From Selenomonas sp. TAMA-11512 (GTDB taxonomy: Bacteria > Bacillota > Negativicutes > Selenomonadales > Selenomonadaceae): a DNA stretch of 64,000 bases. The stretch lies in NCBI RefSeq assembly GCF_037076525.1, contig NZ_AP029018.1, positions 310,001 through 374,000 of the forward strand, in the 5' to 3' direction. Below the pieces are notes generated by a model. The model ran no database searches. It was not told the origin of the DNA and saw only the letters and a program-made list of their open reading frames with translations. Numbering within the stretch: the stretch's first letter is position 1; each line of letters opens with the position of its first letter. Below, piece after piece: positions 1 through 7,989 of this stretch. Made by a program: the position numbers and the translations under genes.

Positions 1-693
1 CAGTTCATGCGCCCGCTCGTTCGTGAAATCTTTGTAATCGACGACCTTGCGAACCGGCTGCATGACTGTGATATCTTGCTTGACCAAAACTTCTATCGGA
101 AGATGCAGCACCGCTATGACGGGCTTGTGCCAAAAAACTGCAGACTCCTGCTCGGCCCGCGCCATGCGCTTCTGCGTGAGGAGTTCTATACGGCGAGGGA
201 AAAGATCGGTGCACGGGACGGAATCCTGCGCCGTATTCTTGTATTCTACGGTGGAAGTGACGCGACGCGCGAGACGGAGAAGGCGATTCACGCCCTTTTA
301 CAGATTCAGCTGAACTCTGTCCATGTGGATGTCGTTGTCGGCGGGAACAATCCGCGGCGTGTGAAAATCGAAGCACTGTGTGTACAGCATGATTTTCTCC
401 ACTATCATTGTCAAGTTTCCAATATGGCGGAATTGATGGCAAATGCTGACCTCTGCCTCGGCGCCGGCGGGACGACTACATGGGAGAGGTGCTTCCTCGG
501 TCTGCCCGCTATTGTAACGGCTATTGCTGAGAATCAATTTGAGGTTTGTCGAGACTGTGCAGAGGTTAGGCTTATTTATTATATGGGTAGATGGGATAAC
601 GTGACAGAGGAAAATATTGTACAAGCAGTGTCTAAGTTCTTGGATCCCGAAACACTCAAGGAGTTTCAACAGACTTGTAGTATCTCTGTATAA
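1..693 (+). CDS. pseG: PseG-like UDP-sugar hydrolase, 5' end missing
   Basis: The reading frame is open to the first base, so the gene starts upstream and the Met at position 7 is internal; 230 residues are visible. The stretch GAGGTTTWERCFLGLPA (about residue 155 of the visible part) is the nucleotide-binding signature of the GT28-like fold of PseG. Family knowledge: PseG removes UDP from UDP-2,4-diacetamido-2,4,6-trideoxy-L-altrose, freeing the sugar that PseI condenses with phosphoenolpyruvate to make pseudaminic acid. A pseI-type gene lies 3.3 kb downstream on the same strand, which supports the call. The residues after the signature are a little short for the family, but no frameshift is evident. 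The legionaminic pathway uses a related hydrolase (NeuC-type), so the exact sugar is less certain than the fold. Confidence 0.85.
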   Translation, partial: QFMRPLVREIFVIDDLANRLHDCDILLDQNFYRKMQHRYDGLVPKNCRLLLGPRHALLREEFYTAREKIGARDGILRRILVFYGGSDATRETEKAIHALLQIQLNSVHVDVVVGGNNPRRVKIEALCVQHDFLHYHCQVSNMAELMANADLCLGAGGTTTWERCFLGLPAIVTAIAENQFEVCRDCAEVRLIYYMGRWDNVTEENIVQAVSKFLDPETLKEFQQTCSISV

Positions 694-717
694 AAATTCA
701 CAGCAGGAGGACGCGTT

Positions 718-1605
718 ATGTGGGAAAATGTCAGCGGCATTAAAAAGAATGAATATGGTTTTTTTCAACTTGACCCTATCCCTAAAGAGGAAGAATTGGA
801 AAAACATTATAGGGAAAAATATTATCAAGAAACCAGATCCAATACATACGAACAGGAATATGATGCGGAAGAGTTGGAATATATTCGTGGAAATCTGAAA
901 GAAACAGAGTATCTCCTAGAGCGTTTTGTACATGGGGGGGCAAAGACTTTTCTTGATATAGGTTGCGGTGAGGGATGGGCACTCGCCTATTTTCATGAGC
1001 ATGGATGGCTCGTGGAAGGCTGTGACTTTTCCTGTTATGGAATTCAAAAGCATAATAAGAGTATGCAGAAGTTCTTTGAGCAGGGAGACATTGAGTCATC
1101 TTGCGATAACCGTATTGCAGCGGGCAAGACGTATACGGTGGTTCATATGAACAATGTTCTTGAACATGTTATTGACCCGAAAACTGTTTTGCAAAAATGC
1201 GCGCAGCTTTTAGAGGAGGCTGGGATACTCTATATCGATGTGCCGAATGACTTCAATCCGCTGCAGGGATATCTTTATGAAGGTGGACTCATCAAAAAGG
1301 CAAAATGGATTGCTGAGATGGAGCACATTTCGTATTTTAATAAAGACGGTTTGGTGAATTTGGCAAGAACATGCGGTTTAGAGCCTAAGATTATTTTGGG
1401 AACAGAAATCATAGAGTTTTTTGGATTGAACCCGGATACAAATTATTATGACCATCCGGAAGTTGGGCGCAATTGTCACGTAGCAAGAAGACATTGGGAA
1501 AAGCTTCTACGAAACATTTCTTTGGATAAAAAGATTGCGCTTTCCAAAGCCTTGGGTGATATGGGGCTGGGTCGCGATTTAATTGCCGTATTTGGGAAAA
1601 GGTAA
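718..1605 (+). CDS. class I SAM-dependent methyltransferase
   Basis: 295 residues. A glycine-rich SAM-binding motif (FLDIGCGEGWAL) lies near residue 80, followed by an acidic residue two strands on and a post-motif segment NNVLEHVIDP, as in Methyltransf_23-type enzymes that modify sugars or lipids. The first 60 residues (start of ORF to KETEYLLERF) resemble the N-terminal extension of sugar methyltransferases. The start has a good ribosome site (AGGAGG, 8 bases upstream). The gene sits 24 bases after pseG and 5 bases before the SDR gene, so it is probably co-transcribed. Inference: it methylates a nonulosonic acid or a nearby sugar. The substrate cannot be read from the sequence. Confidence 0.8.
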   Translation: MWENVSGIKKNEYGFFQLDPIPKEEELEKHYREKYYQETRSNTYEQEYDAEELEYIRGNLKETEYLLERFVHGGAKTFLDIGCGEGWALAYFHEHGWLVEGCDFSCYGIQKHNKSMQKFFEQGDIESSCDNRIAAGKTYTVVHMNNVLEHVIDPKTVLQKCAQLLEEAGILYIDVPNDFNPLQGYLYEGGLIKKAKWIAEMEHISYFNKDGLVNLARTCGLEPKIILGTEIIEFFGLNPDTNYYDHPEVGRNCHVARRHWEKLLRNISLDKKIALSKALGDMGLGRDLIAVFGKR

Positions 1606-1610
1606 ATGTA

Positions 1611-2288
1611 ATGAAAGATATTATTTTGACAGGAATTTCACGGGGACTGGGAAGACATTTATTCCTATCGCTGAACCGTCAAGAGGACATTCGTTTATTT
1701 TGCGTTGGAAGAAAGTTTTCTGATGAAAAAGAACATGGGGTGCAGTCTCTTATAGCATGGGATTTATCAGCGCCGGATACTATGCCGTCTGTGGATCGCC
1801 TGTTGTCGGCTGAAGCGGAATCGCTGATCTTTATCAATAATGCTGGCACAGTTGAGCCCATTGGAGAAATAGGCATGCTTTCTAATCAGCGGATCCAAGA
1901 GGCTGCGCAAATCAACTTTGTTTCGCCAATGCTCTTCTGCAATCAGCTTGTTGAGATTTGCCGGAGGCATCAGAAGAAGCTCAAGATTATCAATATATCC
2001 AGTGGGGCGGCAAATCATCCGATTGCAGGATGGGGTGCATACTGCTCAACCAAAGCGGCATTTAAGATGTTTCTTGATGTCTTGGCGGAACAAGGAAAAG
2101 TCGGCGGAGACATTGAAGTCATCCATGTGGATCCCGGTGTTATGGATACCGGGATGCAGGAACAGATCCGTTCAGCAGATGCGAAATCCTTTCCTCGTCT
2201 TGCAGAGTTTCAGTCGTATAAGGCGGCTGGAAAACTGCGCGATCCCGATGAAGTCGCGCAGGAGATTATCCGAAAGTATATTTTATGA
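1611..2288 (+). CDS. short-chain dehydrogenase/reductase
   Basis: 225 residues with a full classical SDR layout: an N-terminal cofactor motif TGISRGLGR (residues 7-15), the NNAG motif (about 76-79), a catalytic serine in NISSG (about 129) and the YCSTK active-site pair (Tyr and Lys four apart, about residue 143). The family uses NAD(P)H for carbonyl/alcohol exchange. The stop codon overlaps the next start by four bases (ATGA), which indicates translational coupling with the phosphoesterase. Its place between pseG and pseI suggests that it acts on a sugar precursor or side chain; this is inference. An ordinary metabolic SDR cannot be excluded. Confidence 0.85.
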   Translation: MKDIILTGISRGLGRHLFLSLNRQEDIRLFCVGRKFSDEKEHGVQSLIAWDLSAPDTMPSVDRLLSAEAESLIFINNAGTVEPIGEIGMLSNQRIQEAAQINFVSPMLFCNQLVEICRRHQKKLKIINISSGAANHPIAGWGAYCSTKAAFKMFLDVLAEQGKVGGDIEVIHVDPGVMDTGMQEQIRSADAKSFPRLAEFQSYKAAGKLRDPDEVAQEIIRKYIL

Positions 2289-2986
2289 GTCGAATTGCTG
2301 TTCTTTCCGATATTCATGGCAATAGTGTGGCCTTGCAGGCAGTATTGCAGGATATTCGTCGACAGAGTATAGAAGAATGCTTTATATTGGGGGATCTGAT
2401 CGGCTATTATCATCGACCTATCGATGTGTTGCGTCTTTTAGAAGCGTCCGGTCTGAGATGCTCTATGATCCGTGGGAATCACGAGCGAATGTTGGAGCAG
2501 GCACTGCAAGACAGCATAAGTTGGGAAAATATACGTATAAAATATGGACATGGGCTTGAAATTGCCGCACGACAAATTCCACAAAAGAGATTGATGGAGC
2601 TGTTGTCACTCCCAGATCGGCGATGGGAAGAGCGTGACGGAAAGAGGTTCCTTCTGTGCCACGGTTCTCCCTTCGACGCGGATCACTATATTTATCCGGA
2701 TGCCGGTGCAGAGGAGTTCGATTTCTCGGAGGTTGAAGCGGATTATGTCCTTCTGGGGCATACACATTATCCCATGATTCGGTGCGGTAAAAATTTTTGT
2801 GTCATTAACCCCGGTTCTGTCGGGCAGGCGCGCGAGCGCGGCAGCTATGCGGATTGGTGCATCATCAATACGAAAAACGATGTCATAACGATGCGGCAGA
2901 CACAATATGATATCGTGCAGGTTTTGGACGACTGTCGTCAATACGATCCGGATCTTGCATATTTGCAGGATGTTTTGCGTCGCTGA
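2285..2986 (+). CDS. calcineurin-like metallophosphoesterase (YfcE/MJ0936-type)
   Basis: 233 residues. The metal-binding signatures of the family are all present in order: SDIHGN near the N-terminus, GDLIGYY, GNHE near residue 62, CHGSPF and GHTHYP near residue 157. These coordinate two metal ions and hydrolyse phosphomono- or diesters. Translation is probably coupled to the SDR gene by the ATGA overlap. In a nonulosonate cluster such an enzyme could remove a phosphate from a sugar intermediate, but the sequence does not show which. It is unlike the other metallophosphoesterase in this window (38557), which is of the ApaH/PrpA type. Confidence 0.85.
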   Translation: MSRIAVLSDIHGNSVALQAVLQDIRRQSIEECFILGDLIGYYHRPIDVLRLLEASGLRCSMIRGNHERMLEQALQDSISWENIRIKYGHGLEIAARQIPQKRLMELLSLPDRRWEERDGKRFLLCHGSPFDADHYIYPDAGAEEFDFSEVEADYVLLGHTHYPMIRCGKNFCVINPGSVGQARERGSYADWCIINTKNDVITMRQTQYDIVQVLDDCRQYDPDLAYLQDVLRR

Positions 2987-3004
2987 TGGAAAAGGAGATA
3001 CAAC

Positions 3005-3940
3005 ATGCTGTTTTACAAGGTGCTGGTGACAGGCTGTGGAGGAGATATCGGACTCGCAATCGGACGCATATTGCAGGAATCGAAGGTGGCGGATTCTGTC
3101 ATCGGCTGTGATATCCAGGAGGATCATGCGGGGCATGTGTTCTTTGATCGCTGTTATATTGCCGAAAGAGCAACATCGCCAAATTATATAGACGTATTGC
3201 TTCAACTTGTGGAGGAGGAGCAGATAGACCTCATTATTCCAAGTTCGGAGCCTGAGCTGCGGACGCTGTACGCAAATGACTTCTTCGGACGACGAGAACT
3301 GTTCCTTACAGCAAACAGGAAGGCGATGGAAATTGGCTTCGATAAGTATAGAACGGCAGAGTTCTTGCGGGAACATGGCCTTCCGCATCCGTGGACGCAG
3401 ATTGCTGCGCATGGGATGCCACAGGAATTTCCCTGCATTTTGAAAAGCCGGACAGGGTGCGGTAGCAAGGCTGTTTGTATTCTTACGGAGTCGGATGATT
3501 ACGATCAGGTTTTTGAGAGCGAAGATGACATTTTTCAAGAGTTGATCGAGGGCGACAACGCCGAATACACGTGTGGGCTCTTCCGCAGTTCTTCGGGAGA
3601 GATACGAAGCATTATTTTTCGACGGAAATTGCGGGGCGGGCTCACAGGGAGCGGCATTGTTGAGACGAACCCTGAGATCGAGGAATTGCTTCATGCGATA
3701 GCCGTGTATCTTGATTTGCAGGGGAGTATCAATGTTCAGATGCGTCTGCGTGATGGCGTTCCCTATGTCTTTGAAATCAACCCGCGATTTTCCAGTACGG
3801 TGCGTTTTCGGCATAAGCTTGGGTTTTCAGACGTTCTGTGGTCGATGCAGGATCTTTTACATAGTACTGTTGACAGCTATCAAGTACCTATGGTAGGGAC
3901 ACGATTTTATAAGATATATGAAGATGTTATCAGCAGCTAG
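3005..3940 (+). CDS. ATP-grasp ligase, CarB-like
   Basis: 311 residues. The N-terminus has a Rossmann-like pre-ATP-grasp segment (VLVTGCGGDIGLAIGRIL), and the ATP-grasp core shows the lysine-rich strand CILKSRTGCGSK (about residue 145) and the magnesium-binding FEINPRFS near the C-terminus. Families like this join a carboxylate to an amine or thiol with ATP. A strong ribosome site (AAAGGAG) precedes the start. Position between pseG and pseI suggests a role in building or decorating the nonulosonic acid, for example adding an amino acid to an amino sugar; that is inference only. Stand-alone ATP-grasp proteins of this size occur in many polysaccharide clusters and most have no known substrate. 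Confidence 0.8.
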   Translation: MLFYKVLVTGCGGDIGLAIGRILQESKVADSVIGCDIQEDHAGHVFFDRCYIAERATSPNYIDVLLQLVEEEQIDLIIPSSEPELRTLYANDFFGRRELFLTANRKAMEIGFDKYRTAEFLREHGLPHPWTQIAAHGMPQEFPCILKSRTGCGSKAVCILTESDDYDQVFESEDDIFQELIEGDNAEYTCGLFRSSSGEIRSIIFRRKLRGGLTGSGIVETNPEIEELLHAIAVYLDLQGSINVQMRLRDGVPYVFEINPRFSSTVRFRHKLGFSDVLWSMQDLLHSTVDSYQVPMVGTRFYKIYEDVISS

Positions 3941-3993
3941 TGCGAGATGTCGATTGGCTGTTATTGTATAAATGAGCATACAGGAGTGCAGAT

Positions 3994-5019
3994 ATGTGGA
4001 GGAAAGAAGGATACCCATTTATCATCGCGGAGATGTCGGGCAATCATAATCAGTCTCTTGAGCGTGCGCTTGCAATCGTCGATGCGGCGGCAGCAGCAGG
4101 TGTTGATGCGATCAAGATTCAGACCTATACTGCGGACACAATGACCCTTGATATTGATACAGGGGAGTTTTTCATCGCGGATAAAGACAGCCTTTGGGAG
4201 GGCGAATCGCTTTATCACCTCTATGAAAAGGCGCATACTCCTTGGGAATGGCATAAGTCCATCTTTGATCGCTGCAGAGAACTTGGCATCATGGGATTCA
4301 GTACGCCGTTTGATGATACGTCGGTCGATTTTCTCGAGGAACTGGATGTGCCGTGCTATAAGATTGCCTCGTTTGAGAATGTGGATTTGCCGCTCATTCG
4401 GAAAGTCGCGAGGACAGGAAAGCCCATCATCGTTTCGACGGGTATGACGACCGTATCGGAGCTGGAAGATCTCGTCCGAATGGCAAGGGACAACGGGTGT
4501 ACGGATCTGACCCTGCTCAAATGTACGAGCAATTATCCGTCCTCTCCCGAGGGGACAAACCTTCGCACGATTCCGCATATGCGCGAGCTGTTCGGATGCG
4601 AGGTCGGGCTGTCCGATCATACGCTGGGCATAGGTGTTGCCGTCGCGAGTGTCGCATTCGGCGCGAGTGTGATAGAGAAGCACTTTACGCTCTCGCGTGC
4701 CGACGGGGGCGTCGACTCGGCGTTTTCTCTGGAGCCTGATGAGATGGCCCAACTCGTCCGAGAATGCCGTTCCGCCGTGCTTGCTATAGGCGAGGTGCGC
4801 TACGAGATGGCGGAGCAGGAGAAGAAATCGCTCCAGTTCCGACGTAGCCTATACATCGCGGAGGATATGAAGGCGGGAGATGTTCTTACGGAGAAGAACC
4901 TGCGTCGTATTCGCCCGGGACATGGGCTTTCTCCGAAGTATTATGATGCGATTCTTGGAAAACGTGTCAATCAAGATGTGAAACGTGGAACGGCGCTGTC
5001 TTGGGAATTGCTGATTTAG
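3994..5019 (+). CDS. pseI: pseudaminic acid synthase (NeuB family)
   Basis: 341 residues, the usual length of the family. The N-terminal NeuB barrel begins with FIIAEMSGNHNQ and holds KIQTYTADT, the metal and phosphoenolpyruvate site region GFSTPFD, KIASFE, STGMTT, LLKCTSNYP, GLSDHT and EKHFTL. The last 60 residues form a SAF/antifreeze-like domain (RRSLYIAEDMKAGD..). The family condenses a 2,4-diacetamido sugar with phosphoenolpyruvate. The combination with pseG favours pseudaminic acid over legionaminic or sialic acid. The likely acceptor is flagellin, whose gene lies at 53886, but surface polysaccharide is also possible. Confidence 0.88.
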   Translation: MWRKEGYPFIIAEMSGNHNQSLERALAIVDAAAAAGVDAIKIQTYTADTMTLDIDTGEFFIADKDSLWEGESLYHLYEKAHTPWEWHKSIFDRCRELGIMGFSTPFDDTSVDFLEELDVPCYKIASFENVDLPLIRKVARTGKPIIVSTGMTTVSELEDLVRMARDNGCTDLTLLKCTSNYPSSPEGTNLRTIPHMRELFGCEVGLSDHTLGIGVAVASVAFGASVIEKHFTLSRADGGVDSAFSLEPDEMAQLVRECRSAVLAIGEVRYEMAEQEKKSLQFRRSLYIAEDMKAGDVLTEKNLRRIRPGHGLSPKYYDAILGKRVNQDVKRGTALSWELLI

Positions 5020-5122
5020 GAAGCGATGATAGGCTGGCGCTGCTGAATGTATCAGAACTCTCTTCATAAAGAAGCCACATCGTAAAATAGGGTGATATCC
5101 ATCATGAGAGGCAGGGAATGTG

Positions 5123-6568
5123 ATGCTGTTTAACTCGTATGAGTTTATTTTTTTCTTTTTGCCCATAACGCTTATAATCTATTTCTCCTTGGCAAAGACG
5201 GGGGGGAATAGATGTTCTGTTATTTGGATGACGGCAGCCTCTGTCTTTTTTTATGGTTGGTGGGATTATCGCTATGTGCCTTTGCTTTTCGCATCGATTT
5301 GTTTTAATTATCTTATAGGCGCTCGGGTTCGATGTGGAAATCAGGGGAAATACTGGCTTGTTTTCGGCATTTGTGCTGATCTCGTATTGTTGGGATACTT
5401 CAAGTATATGGGGTTCTTTTTGGCAACAGTCAATGAACTCGTAAACAGTAATTTGTTTATTTCTCCACAAATCATACTCCCCTTGGGGATTTCTTTTTTT
5501 ACCTTTACGCAGATTGGCTATTTGGTGGATGCGTATCGCAAGCAGACAGAAAATGAATCATTTTTTACATATTGTGAGTTTGTAACGATCTTTCCTCATT
5601 TGATAGCAGGTCCGATCATCCATCACCGTGACATGATTCCGCAATTTACGGCGGTGAAAAATTATGTTTTCAATTATAAGAATGCTTCCATCGGATTGGT
5701 GTTTTTTCTCTGCGGTCTTTTCAAAAAGGTCGTCATAGCAGATGAAATATCTCCGTGGGTAGGGAATATTTTTGCTTGTGCCGAATCGTTGACTTTTCTC
5801 GAAGCATGGATTGGCGCAATCGGATACACGCTTCAGTTATACTTCGATTTTTCCGGATACAGTGAAATGGCGATTGGTCTCGGTCTTATGTTTAATATTC
5901 AATTCCCGCAAAATTTCAATTCACCGTATCAAGCACGAAACGTCATTGACTTTTGGCGGAGATGGCATATGACCTTGGGGTTGTGGGTGCGAGATTATCT
6001 TTATATACCGCTTGGCGGCAATCGCCTTGGATATTCGCGTACCATGCTGAATTTATTCATCAGTATGCTTTTAATCGGAGCATGGCATGGTGCCGGATGG
6101 ACATTTATTTTTTGGGGAGCATTGCATGGATTCTTTCTTGTTATAAATCATAGCTGGAGAAAAATGGGCGGGCGATTGCCAACCGGAATAGATTGGACAA
6201 TAACTTTTCTGTGTGTTGTTGTCGGTTGGGTGTTTTTTAGAGCGGGGAGTTTTCATGAGGCGATGGTTATCCTATATGCTATGACAGATATAAAGAATAT
6301 TGTATTGCCGCTGTCCTATGTGCAGCATATCGCCTGGCTGCAAGAATGGGGTGTATCTTTTGCTGCAATGGAAAGCCAAATCCCTTTGAGAAAAGCCGCC
6401 GGAATTATTTTTGTCTTGCTTGTCATCGTCATGAAGGCGCCGAATGTACATCAGTGGGCATGGAATCTGAAGCCGAGTAAAAAATTGATAGCTGCGATTA
6501 TAATCGTCTTTTTCTATATTGTTGTCAACTTGAATCGACAGAGTGAATTCCTTTATTTTCAATTTTGA
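5123..6568 (+). CDS. membrane-bound O-acyltransferase (MBOAT, AlgI-like)
   Basis: 481 residues with about ten hydrophobic segments, typical of the MBOAT family that moves acyl groups across the membrane to surface polysaccharides (AlgI, DltB, PatA). Key family features are DFWRRWHMTLGLWVRDYLYI near residue 275 and the conserved histidine in WHGAGWTFIFWGALHG near residue 317. A GTG codon lies just before the ATG at 5123; the ribosome site (GAGGCAGGGA) suits either. The next gene encodes an SGNH-type protein, the usual partner that completes transfer outside the membrane. Inference: O-acetylates the glycan made by this region. Confidence 0.9.
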   Translation: MLFNSYEFIFFFLPITLIIYFSLAKTGGNRCSVIWMTAASVFFYGWWDYRYVPLLFASICFNYLIGARVRCGNQGKYWLVFGICADLVLLGYFKYMGFFLATVNELVNSNLFISPQIILPLGISFFTFTQIGYLVDAYRKQTENESFFTYCEFVTIFPHLIAGPIIHHRDMIPQFTAVKNYVFNYKNASIGLVFFLCGLFKKVVIADEISPWVGNIFACAESLTFLEAWIGAIGYTLQLYFDFSGYSEMAIGLGLMFNIQFPQNFNSPYQARNVIDFWRRWHMTLGLWVRDYLYIPLGGNRLGYSRTMLNLFISMLLIGAWHGAGWTFIFWGALHGFFLVINHSWRKMGGRLPTGIDWTITFLCVVVGWVFFRAGSFHEAMVILYAMTDIKNIVLPLSYVQHIAWLQEWGVSFAAMESQIPLRKAAGIIFVLLVIVMKAPNVHQWAWNLKPSKKLIAAIIIVFFYIVVNLNRQSEFLYFQF

Positions 6569-6585
6569 AAAGAGGTGTTTTCGGT

Positions 6586-7728
6586 ATGGGGTGGCGTAGT
6601 TTTTTTATTTGTATTGTAGTTTCTATCATGGTTCTTTCTTTCGGGTATGTCGCCGTTGCGGAAATTCTGCTTCATCGTTTGAATGAAGCAGATGTTGGAA
6701 GGACTTCGGCTGTTCATAGACAGCTTCATGATAACGCGCTTTATGGAAGTGCCATAACGGGGGATGTCAGTTTTCTTAAATATGGGGTTGCCGCGGAGAA
6801 AAAGCCGGATATTATTGCCCTGGGAACATCACGAACGATGCAGTTTCGTGATGCGTTTTTTCGCGACTCGATTTTTTTTACGTTTGGAGGGATCGGTGAC
6901 TCGGTAGATGCAATGAAGGATGTTTTTGATCGTACGTCGCTGGACAATGCGCCTAAAATTGTTATTCTGGGTGTTGACTGGGACTGGTTTAATCCGAAAT
7001 ATCCACATGCTGTTCCGGAAAATGCGTTGGACAGCGACAATTTATTAAATCAGAGGATGTATGTGTATAAATCCCTTTTTCGTGCAGTGAGTCAGAATCC
7101 TAAAATCAGAACACAGTTGCTGCACCCGGAGTTTAATACAGCAGATACGATCGGGAAACGGCCGACAATCGGTTTAGCAGATGGCGCCAACGATGATGGA
7201 TTTCGATCAGACGGCAGCTACCAATATGGAGAGTACATTTTACATCCTAAAAGTTTGGAGGAAAGGCTTGCGGATACATATGACCGTATAGAAAAGGGAG
7301 ATAGGCGCTTTGATGCCGCGGACGAAATTGATAAGAGTGAACTTGTAAAGCTGGAAGCGCTCATACATCATATGAGACAGCGCGGCTGTCATGTTATTGT
7401 GTTTTTACCTCCGTTTCCCGATCAAATCTATCAATCTCTACTGGCTTCAGCCGGGCATAGCGCTTTTATGCTCCAATTTGAAGACGCAATCAGGAATCTT
7501 TGTGAGAAACAAAATGTTTCGTTTTTTGACTTCAGTAATATGGCATGGCTGGGAGCAACAGACGAAGAAGCGATTGATGGATTTCATGCAAGTGAGCGCA
7601 CGTATGGAAGGATTGTTCTGCGCTTTCAGGAGGATGAGAAGATTTCCCCATATATCAATGCGGAATACATTGAAGAGTGCCTGTATAAATCGGAGCATAT
7701 CTTTCAGATTGTACCGGAACGGCAATAG
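6586..7728 (+). CDS. AlgX/AlgJ-like SGNH acyltransferase partner
   Basis: 380 residues from the ATG at 6586, chosen because AGAGGTG stands 9 bases upstream; a TTG at 6565 overlapping the previous stop would add seven residues without a ribosome site. There is one N-terminal membrane segment (FFICIVVSIMVLSFGYVAV), so the protein is anchored with its body outside the cytoplasm. ALGTSRTMQF (about residue 80) fits the block I serine of SGNH enzymes and DGFHASERTYG near the C-terminus fits the block V Asp-x-x-His pair. Such proteins pair with MBOAT channels to O-acetylate exported polysaccharide. It follows the MBOAT gene directly. Confidence 0.75.
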   Translation: MGWRSFFICIVVSIMVLSFGYVAVAEILLHRLNEADVGRTSAVHRQLHDNALYGSAITGDVSFLKYGVAAEKKPDIIALGTSRTMQFRDAFFRDSIFFTFGGIGDSVDAMKDVFDRTSLDNAPKIVILGVDWDWFNPKYPHAVPENALDSDNLLNQRMYVYKSLFRAVSQNPKIRTQLLHPEFNTADTIGKRPTIGLADGANDDGFRSDGSYQYGEYILHPKSLEERLADTYDRIEKGDRRFDAADEIDKSELVKLEALIHHMRQRGCHVIVFLPPFPDQIYQSLLASAGHSAFMLQFEDAIRNLCEKQNVSFFDFSNMAWLGATDEEAIDGFHASERTYGRIVLRFQEDEKISPYINAEYIEECLYKSEHIFQIVPERQ

Positions 7729-7758
7729 AAGAATGTGGATAAAAAGAAATGGATTAGA

Positions 7759-7788
7759 TTTACATAATGTATGCTTATATAATATAAT
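7759..7788 (+). promoter_or_regulatory. candidate vegetative promoter
   Basis: TTTACA and TATAAT are separated by 18 bases in an AT-rich gap after the SGNH gene. It would drive the transferase gene at 7990 and possibly the glycan genes beyond. Read from sequence only; no start site is known. Confidence 0.45.
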
Positions 7789-7927
7789 GTATGACAAACC
7801 CGCGGTGCGGCGGATTCCATCTCATCTCCTCCGGACGGAGGGAAATGGTGTGTGCTTGGACATAACGGAAGGCGGGTATGTATTTCGTTACAGGGTTTTT
7901 GATGAAGAGGATCTAAGTGGAATGTGA
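7787..7927 (+). CDS. possible 46-residue small protein
   Basis: An open frame from an ATG that overlaps the candidate -10 box runs 46 codons and ends with the acidic VFDEEDLSGM. The codon composition is plausible, but no ribosome site precedes the ATG and the start is too close to the candidate promoter for both to be right. Not recognised. It may be a leftover 3' piece of a lost gene. It fills most of the gap between 7729 and 7989. Confidence 0.2.
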   Translation: MYDKPAVRRIPSHLLRTEGNGVCLDITEGGYVFRYRVFDEEDLSGM

Positions 7928-7989
7928 AACGCGGGGTAACGGATAAGCTTGCTTTTGAATGAGGCGTATAGGAGAGGGGCGCAGACAGG

